Below are positions 1 to 7,183 of a stretch of 64,000 bases of DNA, piece after piece; position 1 is the stretch's first letter, and each line of letters starts with the position of its first letter. The DNA is taken from NCBI GenBank assembly GCA_963784195.1, contig CAWARA010000009.1, forward strand, positions 124,001-188,000, in the 5' to 3' direction. Under the pieces are notes generated by a model. The model saw only the letters and a program-made list of their open reading frames with translations. It searched no databases and was not told the DNA's origin. A program made the translations under genes and the position numbers. Source of the DNA: CAVQAH01 sp963784195. GTDB lineage: Bacteria > Acidobacteriota > Vicinamibacteria > Vicinamibacterales > 2-12-FULL-66-21.

Positions 1-1917
1 CAGTAAGCTGGCTTGGGACGTCCCGTCGAATCCACGACACCCCAGCCCGCACCAGGCGTGAGATCGCGGGCGAACCAGACGAGCCCCCCGCGACACGAAG
101 ACCCGGGCCGCCGCCATTCGGCGAACGTCCGCAGCATGGCTTCGCCAGTGGCCACACGTCCAAACGCGAGGTATCTTTCCGGATCGCGCGCGCGCAACTC
201 GTTGGGCTCCACGCCGAAGAGCAGGCGCACGTAGTGGTCGCGCACATCCTCGAAGTCCCACCCCGACCCCGCGTCGCGAGGAACGCCGGCTTTCCAGCGT
301 GGGTGATGGCCTGGTGTGACTCCCTCGTCCCGCAGGCGATCCGTCATCGTGGCATCGGGAACGTTCGAAAAGGCGAGGCACTCGGCCGCAAAGCGCACGT
401 CCGCGCGGCGCGCATCTTCGAACGGCCTCAGGTAGGCGCCGACACCGTAGTAATGAGACACGCCACGATCCGTGTGGAACGGGAACAACCCGCCCGACGG
501 TGTCGATCGCACCCACGCCGCGTCAGGTACGAACGATCTGACGAGTGCAGGCAGCACGTCTTCAAATAGTGGATTCTTCCAGCGCTCGGCGGGCAATCCA
601 AGCATCGCAGCCTGCTGCTCGATTTCGCTGCTGCCGCAGAACACCGCTATCGACGGCCTTCCCTGGATGCGCCGAAGCAGCTGCCGCGCCTCGTCTTTCA
701 CCGCATGCAGGAACGACTCGTCCGACGACGGGTAGTCCATGTTGGCGAACATGAAGTCCTGCCAGAGGAGAATGCCGAGCTCATCACAGAGATCGTGGAA
801 GGCGTCGGTCTCGTAGACCATCGTTCCGCCGACGCGCAGCATGTTCATGCCGGCGTCTCTCAAGCGTTCGAGCGCGACGCGATAGTCTTCGGCGCCAGCA
901 TCGAGCCGAGCCAGATCGAGCGGAGTCCAGCAGGCGCCGCGACAGAACACCGGGAGGCCGTTCACGACGAGGCCGAAACCCTGGCCATCTGCGTCACGAT
1001 CGATTTCAAGCGTCCGGAAGCCGACAGGTCCGAGATCGAAGCTGATCTCGCTGTCATCCAAGTCGAGCGACAACCGGACCGGGTAGAGCGGTTGAAGACC
1101 GTGCGTGTGCGGCCACCATCGCTCGGCGTTGGGAATTCGAACGGTCGCCTGAATCGCGACCCGTCCGTCAGCCATCTGTTGACGCGTGACCGGGCTGCTC
1201 GACTCACCCACGTGCATCGTTCCGGACTGAGGAATCGCCGCGGCACCGGTCAGGTGAATCGAAGCTCGAACAATCCCGTCGTCGCCTTCAAGTGCAGTGC
1301 GGATGTCCGTCTCTTCGATGCGAAGCGGGCACGCGTGCTCGAGCAGGACTGGACGCCAGGGCCCGACTGGCGCCACTGGCGGACACCAGCCTGGAGCGCG
1401 GCCGAGCAGCGCCGTGCGGTGCCAGCGAAGCTGCTGATGCGCGACCAGGCGCGTGCGCCATTTGGGCCTCGGGCGCCGGGCGGCGAGGAGCGGAGCGAGC
1501 GCGCGGAAGCGAATGAACAGCTCGTTGCCGGCGGCGAGCACGCCGCTCGCGTCAACGGCGTTCGCTGTGAACATGTTTTCCGACGACAGGATGTGCTGTA
1601 CCGTTGAGCCACACGTCGGCGATCGTGGCGAGGCCCTCGAAGTGAAGCCGCGGGTGGGGATCAGCGGCGGGCGAAGTGAAACGGCAGCGATACCACCACT
1701 CTTCCGTATCGAAATCTCGCGGTCGGTCGAGGTCCCACTTGCCGGCAGCGCGGAGCGCCGCAGCCACCGGCATCGGCCCTTCGCAGGGAATCCAGTCCAG
1801 GGCGAGTGTCTCGAGATCCGCCGGCGTCTGCGCACGGTCGGGCGTCGTGGTGGCGAGCGCCCACACGCCACCCACAGGTCGGGCAGTTCCGGAACCGATC
1901 AATCGAGCACGGGCCAT
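1..1917 (-). CDS. GH2 beta-mannosidase-like glycosidase, frameshifted, 3' end outside window
   Basis: Hydrolyses terminal beta-linked sugars, most likely beta-mannosides. The first ~105 residues form a GH2 sugar-binding domain ending in ADVWLNG. An immunoglobulin-like middle follows, then a TIM barrel with a candidate acid/base Glu in FCGSSEIEQQ (about 603-645) and a candidate nucleophile Glu in RFAAECLAFS (about 370-400). The last visible residues (GWGVVDSTGRPK) match the end of the barrel. The reading frame breaks once near 1592-1600. Upstream of the break the frame from ATG 1917 is correct, and downstream the conserved SSENMF continues in another frame. Without the break the protein would be a normal-length enzyme. 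It starts 31 bases after the DUF1839 stop with a weak purine-rich RBS, so it may be the last gene of the carrier-protein operon. The 3' end is cut by the window. Confidence 0.8.
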
Positions 1918-1948
1918 CGCTAGTCTCTGTCAGCGTCGAGTTTGTGGC

Positions 1949-2932
1949 TCAAGAACAGTAGCGAGCCGTCAGGGTGGTCATCGTCTCGTCCCACGCCGCG
2001 GCCATCGTGTCCAGCATCGGCGCCGGATCCAACGGCTTGCGCGTGTTGACGGCGCGCGCCGTCTTGAACTGCAGCGCCTTGGCGGTCGTGGCAATCACCT
2101 GGCAGCCTTCTGCAGCGCGCTCGAGCCCGCCCTCACCACGGCCTTCGAGCCAGCGGAGGTAGGCGCCGGCGAGCTCGAATGCGGCGCCGCACTGCCGCAG
2201 CGTGGCGAAGGCGTAGTTGTGAAAGAACGAGAGCGGTTCGCCGCCGAGCCACGCCAGATCCCCAGGAAATCGCGCGGCGTATCGCCGGAATGGGTTCGTC
2301 GCGGGCCGTTGTGCGAGGTGCGCGCGAAGCAGCGCGAGCGAGCCGTCTACCAGCGCACGATCGGTGCGCGGTGGCTGGTTGCCGATCTTGGCAACTTCGA
2401 CGTACGGCGTCAGGTACTCGGGATCGGTGAGATGGCCCTCGAGACGGAAGACACCGGCGAAGTCGTCGCCGGCAAGCTCGTAGTAGCCGGCGTTGTGGAA
2501 GTAGCCGAGCCGCCGTTCCTCGAGATCGAGCGCCTGGATCGCGATCGATGTCTTGACGTGCTGCCTGCGATAGGACGTGCCGGCCGTGTCCGGCAGATAA
2601 TACGCGTCCACTTCGACGATCGAGGGGCGCCCCTGGGCGAGCTGATCGGCAACGTGGGCCTGCAGGGATCGCCACACGTTCAATTCGAATACCTTCACAC
2701 CGTAGAGCGAGTCGAGATCGGCCAGGGGGAACTTGAAAAAGGTCCACTGGTCGCCTTCGACATCCACGGCGAGCGCAAACGGCAGCGCCGCCAGCGGATC
2801 GGCGCCAGCCGAGTGAAGGAGCTCGACCCAGAGATCCACGTAGCAGTTCGATTCGGGCCACGCCCGGTCGACACTGTGCAGCGGATGACGCCCGTAGGCG
2901 GCCGGATCGAGATCCCAGAGACGAAGCTTCAC
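1949..2932 (-). CDS. DUF1839 family protein of the amino acid:carrier-protein cluster
   Basis: About 327 residues, matching the DUF1839 family, a soluble protein of unknown chemistry found next to amino acid:[carrier protein] ligases. The start is GTG 2930-2932, which overlaps the TGA of the ligase as GTGA. A longer in-frame extension exists but lies antisense-free inside the ligase and makes no conserved sequence. Conserved-looking stretches include LWDLDPAAYGRHPLH at the N-terminus, ESNCYVDLW, and the acidic YELAGDDFAGVFRL. No signal peptide and no membrane segment. The translational coupling implies a job in the same pathway, possibly transfer or modification of the aminoacyl group, but this is inference. 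No known catalytic motif is evident to me. Confidence 0.85.
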   Translation of the reverse strand: MKLRLWDLDPAAYGRHPLHSVDRAWPESNCYVDLWVELLHSAGADPLAALPFALAVDVEGDQWTFFKFPLADLDSLYGVKVFELNVWRSLQAHVADQLAQGRPSIVEVDAYYLPDTAGTSYRRQHVKTSIAIQALDLEERRLGYFHNAGYYELAGDDFAGVFRLEGHLTDPEYLTPYVEVAKIGNQPPRTDRALVDGSLALLRAHLAQRPATNPFRRYAARFPGDLAWLGGEPLSFFHNYAFATLRQCGAAFELAGAYLRWLEGRGEGGLERAAEGCQVIATTAKALQFKTARAVNTRKPLDPAPMLDTMAAAWDETMTTLTARYCS

Positions 2933-3846
2933 AGACCCAGCGCCTCTCGAACAGACGACGACCACGTGTTGCGATGGAACCCGTGCCGGCGATAGAGCGC
3001 GAGAGCGGTCCGCTCGAGTCCGAACCCAACACACGCGGTGTGCGCCACTGCCCCGTCGGCGGTGTTGATGCCGAAGATGTGTCCGAAGTGATCCTGGTGA
3101 TAGTTGAGCGAGATGATCGCGGTCGGCCGTTCCTCGCTCCCCACGGGGGCGACGATCTCGAGCTTGAGACGCTGGTCGCGCTGGCTGATTTCGAGCATCT
3201 TTCCGCCGCGGCCAAAGAAGGGATCGGAGGCCACAACCGTCTGCGCATCGAGGCCGAGCGCTACGGTCACCTCTTCCGCGCGGCCAATCCATTTCTGCCG
3301 CCACGCCATCACAGATTCCGGATCGGTGGCGCGAATGTACTCGTGCATCCGGAACATCTGCATCCGCCCGGCGTCGTCCGACGGCTCGTGGCGGAAGCAA
3401 TAGGACATGACGTCGACGAGCCGGCCGCCCGCTGGAAGCGTGCCGGCAAGAACCGGGTACACGGGATAACACGCCGCGGGCGTCAGCACCACGGACGCAG
3501 GCGGGAGCCCTGCGCTCCAATCGCGTCCGCTCTCCACTGCGTGCAGGAGATCGAGATGTGCGCGCTCATTGCCCGCGAAGCTGTGGATCGAGCCCGCGAG
3601 TTGCGGGAACGACTTCAGGTAGCCGCTCTTCTCGAAGTGCGCGCGGTTGATGATCGGAGGAAAGCGCATCACTTCGGGCTGGTCGCCGGCGCCGCGCGCC
3701 GTGACCATCCGGTCCACCCGCTCGATGGTGTCTTCGAATTCGACGCTGCGGCCGTAGACGCCGGGCACGCCGCTCGGAATCAGCAGGCCGTGACGCACCA
3801 GCTCGTCCCGGAACCCGGTGCGGACCATCTCTTCGGTCGTGGACAC
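2929..3846 (-). CDS. Amino acid--[acyl-carrier-protein] ligase (class II synthetase homologue)
   Basis: 305 residues homologous to the catalytic core of atypical seryl-tRNA synthetase but lacking a tRNA-binding arm. This is the family that charges phosphopantetheinylated carrier proteins with small amino acids (Gly/Ala in the Bradyrhizobium enzymes). Predicted zinc ligands Cys126 (LTPAACYP), Glu169 (FRMHEY) and Cys272 (TACVGFGLERT) keep the spacing of the characterised enzyme (131/176/279). Class II motif 2 is at about 148-172 (SYCFRHE...) and motif 3 at about 271-283. The start is GTG 3844-3846 with a perfect AGGAGG seven bases upstream. It lies between the dehydrogenase-like gene (one-base gap) and DUF1839 (4-base overlap), so its partner carrier protein is almost certainly the one encoded two genes upstream. 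Confidence 0.93.
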   Translation of the reverse strand: MSTTEEMVRTGFRDELVRHGLLIPSGVPGVYGRSVEFEDTIERVDRMVTARGAGDQPEVMRFPPIINRAHFEKSGYLKSFPQLAGSIHSFAGNERAHLDLLHAVESGRDWSAGLPPASVVLTPAACYPVYPVLAGTLPAGGRLVDVMSYCFRHEPSDDAGRMQMFRMHEYIRATDPESVMAWRQKWIGRAEEVTVALGLDAQTVVASDPFFGRGGKMLEISQRDQRLKLEIVAPVGSEERPTAIISLNYHQDHFGHIFGINTADGAVAHTACVGFGLERTALALYRRHGFHRNTWSSSVREALGL

Positions 3847-3847
3847 G

Positions 3848-5011
3848 TCAGTCCTCCTTGTGTACCAAGAGCATTGCGGCGTTCGCCGCGAACACGCGAT
3901 CGTTGCTGATCATGAGCGCGGCACTGTGCGCGTCGCGGAGGTGACGGCCGACTGTGTACGGCGAGTCGTAACGATAGCCGCTGACGCCGCAGATCCCCAG
4001 CGCGCGGCCGACGATCTCGGGTGCCATTGCGGCGGTCGAGGCCTTGAGGTTGTTCATGCGGATCGCGAAGGCAAGCCCGGCAAGCACCTCGGGATCGTCC
4101 TGATTGCGTTCGTAGTCGGCGAGTCCCTCGTGCACCGTCGCCCGCATCGTTCCGAGCGCGGCAACCGTCTCGGCGAGCCGCAGCGCGCCCGGCGGCGTGG
4201 TGCCCGGAGCGCGGCGCGCCTCGGCGCGAACAAAGGCCCGGGCGCGGCCGACCGCATCGCTGGTCAATCCCAGCCACAGCGAGGTCCACAGCACGTGCGA
4301 AGTCGGGAGCATGGTCTGGCTGGCGATATCGGCGAACGGGACAGGAAGGATTTGCTCGACGTCGCCGGTGGTCTCCAGAGTGAACCCCAGGCTCCGCGTC
4401 CCGCGCATGCCGAGCGTGTCCCAGACGCCAACCGGCGAGAGCTGGCTGTCGGCCTTGCGCACGAGGACCAGCACCTGGTCGCCCGGGGCCGCATCCGTAT
4501 CGCGCCGGGCGGTCATGAGGATGTCGTCCGCCTCGGCTCCATACGAGATGACAGGCGCCTGCTTCTTGATCCTGAAGCGATGGCCGTCGCGCTCGACCGC
4601 GCACGCACTGCGGCGAAGGTCGCCGCCGACGCCAATCTCTGACGTGGCCGACGCGATCAGCCACTCGCGCTCGGCGAGCTCGGCCAGATAGCGGCGGAAG
4701 AAAGGCACTGACAGGCCGTGACGCACCAGACACGCGACCTCAATCTGGTGCATGGCGTAAATCATCGCCGTCGACGAGCAGTATCGTCCGAGCGTCTCGC
4801 AGACCGCGCCGATCTCCGCGATCGTCGCGCCTCGGCCTCCCAGCTCGCGGGGAACCAGCGCGCCAAGCATGCGCTCCCCGCGCAGCGCGGCGATGGACTC
4901 GTACGGAAAACGCGCCTCGCGGTCCACCGCCTCGGCGCGTGGTCCCGCCACGTCGGCGCCGATGCGCCGGACCACCTCCTGCAGATCGCTCGCGACCGTC
5001 AGCCCGCTCAT
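3848..5011 (-). CDS. Acyl-CoA dehydrogenase-like flavoprotein of the carrier-protein cluster
   Basis: 387 residues with the acyl-CoA dehydrogenase fold: helical N-terminal domain (1-115), beta domain with the flavin-contact region SATSEIGVGGD (about 120-140) and helical C-terminal domain ending in SGYRYDSPY...GRHLRDAHSA. The start is ATG 5009-5011, overlapping the carrier-protein stop as ATGA; an upstream GTG frame is just read-through of that gene. The usual C-terminal EGTxxI motif, whose Glu is the catalytic base in many members, reads SNDRVFAAN here, so that base is missing or relocated. In context it probably acts on an aminoacyl group thioesterified to the carrier protein rather than on acyl-CoA. 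That is inference from gene order. Confidence 0.88.
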   Translation of the reverse strand: MSGLTVASDLQEVVRRIGADVAGPRAEAVDREARFPYESIAALRGERMLGALVPRELGGRGATIAEIGAVCETLGRYCSSTAMIYAMHQIEVACLVRHGLSVPFFRRYLAELAEREWLIASATSEIGVGGDLRRSACAVERDGHRFRIKKQAPVISYGAEADDILMTARRDTDAAPGDQVLVLVRKADSQLSPVGVWDTLGMRGTRSLGFTLETTGDVEQILPVPFADIASQTMLPTSHVLWTSLWLGLTSDAVGRARAFVRAEARRAPGTTPPGALRLAETVAALGTMRATVHEGLADYERNQDDPEVLAGLAFAIRMNNLKASTAAMAPEIVGRALGICGVSGYRYDSPYTVGRHLRDAHSAALMISNDRVFAANAAMLLVHKED

Positions 5012-5265
5012 GCGCTCGCCCCGTGGAGCTCGCTGAGGCACGCGCGAATCGCCGCAATGCTCGCGAACGTCCGCCGATGCAGCATCCGCTCGGGGAATTC
5101 GACTTCGAAGTGCTCTTCGAGCGCGAGCATCAACGTGACACTGGCGTGCGAGCTCAGGCCAGCCTGGAACAGATCGCTTTGATCGCTCAGCTTGGTTACA
5201 TCCTCGGCCAGGCGCCCATGCTCCCGGAGAATGGTGCGGATTGCTTCGGTCGTGTCGATCGACAT
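5008..5265 (-). CDS. Acyl/aminoacyl carrier protein
   Basis: 85-residue carrier protein. The phosphopantetheine attachment serine is in FQAGLSSHASVTLM, where the canonical DSL is replaced by LSS, a variation typical of carrier proteins served by amino acid:carrier-protein ligases. ATG 5263-5265 follows a GGAG about eight bases upstream and starts one base beyond the AcpS stop. The downstream dehydrogenase overlaps by four bases. The longer open frame to 5337 reads backwards through acpS and looks unlike a protein. It should be activated by the neighbouring AcpS and loaded by the ligase two genes downstream. Confidence 0.9.
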   Translation of the reverse strand: MSIDTTEAIRTILREHGRLAEDVTKLSDQSDLFQAGLSSHASVTLMLALEEHFEVEFPERMLHRRTFASIAAIRACLSELHGASA

Positions 5266-5266
5266 A

Positions 5267-5668
5267 TCAGGACTCCCGGTTACTCGTACGCGCGACCACC
5301 TGGGCCACCACGACTGCAGTCGCGCAACCTGCGTCATGGCTCATGCTGAGCGCCAGCGATTCGATGCCCTGGCGAGCGGCCAGCGCCGCCGCCTCCCCGT
5401 GAAGAACGACATCGCACCAGCCAGAGGCGTGACGGCGCACCTCGATCGACCGCCAGTCAATCGCCGTCGTGTCGGGCCGGAGCGCCTTGAGCGTCGCTTC
5501 CTTGGCGGCGAAACGCGCCGCAAAACGCTCCGCAGCGACGCGTCCGGTCGCGGTACGACAGTACGCAGCCTCACCAGGCGTGAAGACGCGACGTACATAG
5601 CGCTCCCCGAAACGCTCGAGCGAGCAAGAGACTTCATTGACGCTGACGACATCGACCCCGACGTACAT
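5267..5668 (-). CDS. acpS: Holo-[acyl-carrier-protein] synthase (4'-phosphopantetheinyl transferase)
   Basis: 133 residues with all AcpS signatures: YVGVDVVSV at the N-terminus with the metal-binding Asp, FAAKEATLKAL in the middle with the catalytic Glu-Lys pair, and SMSHD...ATAVVVA near the end. It transfers 4'-phosphopantetheine from CoA to the serine of the carrier protein. ATG 5666-5668 has GAGG at good spacing; a GTG four codons earlier is possible. It is first in the operon. The 170 bases upstream (to about 5837) hold the presumed promoter, in which I see no clear sigma-70 boxes. Since the gene is dedicated to this cluster, the genome may carry another acpS for fatty acid synthesis. Confidence 0.9.
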   Translation of the reverse strand: MYVGVDVVSVNEVSCSLERFGERYVRRVFTPGEAAYCRTATGRVAAERFAARFAAKEATLKALRPDTTAIDWRSIEVRRHASGWCDVVLHGEAAALAARQGIESLALSMSHDAGCATAVVVAQVVARTSNRES

Positions 5669-5837
5669 CCGATCCCTCACTTGGGAAGTCGATGTTCGCG
5701 GAGTGCAATCAGGCTGCCGAATCGCGGCTCAGTTTCAGAGTTGTAAGTGCTTTGAGAGCTATGGCTTGCGGATATCTGGTTGCCGGCAAACTCCGACAAT
5801 CTGCTTTCGGCCAGAGTTTTGTCAGGAGAGGACAGGG

Positions 5838-6160
5838 ATGGAGGAGACGGAGGAGACGGAGGTAACGGAACGGGTTCGAAAAACGGAGACACGGAGACAC
5901 GGAGGCATGAGGCAACTAAGTGGGTACGCCGATGCCGCCGCGCGCGCGCGGCGGGCGATCGGCTGATACCCCGGGACCACAAGTCACGGCTGCGCATCTG
6001 GTGACTTGTGATCCCGGGGTATCAGCCGATCGCACGGCCCGGCCGATGGCCGGGCCGGTCATCGGCCGGAGAGCAAGGCGCGTATTCCCCATGCGTCTCC
6101 GTGCCTCCGTGTCTCCGTTTTTGAAGCTTGTTCCGTTTCCCTCCGTCCCCTCCGTCCCCT
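5838..6160. repeat. Palindromic intergenic element PIE, copy 1
   Basis: One of three copies (others at 20953-21256 and 55466-55800) of a roughly 330-base element with an inverted-repeat plan. The outer arms are G/A-rich words such as GGAGACGGAGG and ACGGAGACACGGAGGC answered by GCCTCCGTGTCTCCG and CCTCCGTCCCCTCCGTC. The centre is a long stem at 5955-6033 whose arms are about 33 bases, followed by a second hairpin of GGCCCGGCC, a three-base loop, and GGCCGGGCC. It ends six bases before the stop of the CbiX-like gene. It carries no coding potential despite short spurious ORFs. Confidence 0.9.
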
Positions 6161-6166
6161 CGCGCG

Positions 6167-7084
6167 TCAGCGCTCCAGGATCCAGGTGACGAGGCGGTCG
6201 TCCGGCACCAGCCCGGTGGCAGGCATCGAGAAGCTCAGACCTTCGAGGCGTTCCCGGAGACCGCGCTCGATTCCACCGAAGGAGACGAGAAGCGGGAGAA
6301 TCAGCACGCGGCGTCCCTCGGTTATACGCTTCTGCACGATTTCGCGCAGATCTGCAGTCGCCTTGTCCCGGATTGGCTTCGGCGCATCGTCACGCAGCGT
6401 CATGTAGTCGACCGAGGCGAACGTTCCCGACAACTTGACTCGTTCGGCGATCGAGCTCATGTCCTTCAGCCACATCTGATTCTCAGCGTCCTTCGTCGGC
6501 CCGTGCGCGACGATCACGATGGATTCTTCTGCGGCGTTCTTGCTGATGGACGACGCGCGGCTCGTCAGGATTTCGGCGACGACGGGATGATCGTTGAGCG
6601 CGGGCGTCATGCGAATCGGCAGAGTTGTGGTCACCGGCGACGTCGGATCCGGAGACCCAGCGGCGTGACCGCCGTGCGCATCGTGGCCGCCGGCGCCGTG
6701 CGAAGCCTCCGGCGTCGAATGACTCATCTTCGCAAACAGCGCCAGCTCCGGCGGCGCCTCCATGCGCTGACCGAGCAGATACTCCGTCGACGTGATGACG
6801 GAGCTCCAGGACGACACGAAGAGCGGGACGGCGACGATGTCGGTGACGCCACGGGCCTTCAGTCGATCGACGGCCGATTGAATGTTCGCGCGCGTCGCCA
6901 TGCCGAACGCGACTTCGGTCGGCTTCGTGCGGTCGACGGACTGTGCGAGTTTCGTCACCTGCGCATTCCAATCGGGGTTGCCGCCATGCGCCAGCAGCAG
7001 CACGCCTTGTTGCTGTGCGTACGAGGTGCCGCTGGAAAACGTGGCGAGCACGAGCAAAGTGAGACCGATGCGAGTTTTCAGCAT
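6167..7084 (-). CDS. Exported CbiX/sirohydrochlorin-chelatase-like protein with His-rich loop
   Basis: 305 residues. ATG 7082-7084 begins a clear signal peptide (residues 1-23, ending TSYAQ). Two CbiX-type half domains follow, each with the metal-handling His motif: VLLLAHGGNPDWN (His33) and VIVAHGPTKDAEN about 190 residues later. Between them lies a His/Gly-rich linker (HGAGGHDAHGGHAAG) likely to bind Ni, Co or Zn. CbiX-type enzymes insert Co(II) or Fe(II) into sirohydrochlorin in the cytoplasm. An exported version with a metal-binding loop suggests periplasmic metal capture or a chelatase-like role. No RBS stands out. The gene stands alone between the PIE copy and a permease, and no cobalamin genes lie near. 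Confidence 0.85.
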   Translation of the reverse strand: MLKTRIGLTLLVLATFSSGTSYAQQQGVLLLAHGGNPDWNAQVTKLAQSVDRTKPTEVAFGMATRANIQSAVDRLKARGVTDIVAVPLFVSSWSSVITSTEYLLGQRMEAPPELALFAKMSHSTPEASHGAGGHDAHGGHAAGSPDPTSPVTTTLPIRMTPALNDHPVVAEILTSRASSISKNAAEESIVIVAHGPTKDAENQMWLKDMSSIAERVKLSGTFASVDYMTLRDDAPKPIRDKATADLREIVQKRITEGRRVLILPLLVSFGGIERGLRERLEGLSFSMPATGLVPDDRLVTWILER

Positions 7085-7160
7085 GAATAGATGTGTGCGG
7101 ATAAGCGGACTCGATCTAATAGTGAGACTTGTCTCACTTTCGAATCGCCAGTATACGTCA

Positions 7161-7183
7161 GCACGTCCGCACGTCCGCACGTC
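7161..7183. repeat. GCACGTCC tandem word
   Basis: Nearly three units of an 8-base word (GCACGTCC), immediately before the stop codon of the permease gene. It is similar in style to the octamer array at 10981-11036. Confidence 0.7.

Noticed and set aside
5838..6160. PIE as a CRISPR or attC array
   Set aside because: Repeats are inverted rather than direct, there are no spacers, and no GTTRRRY core sites could be identified.
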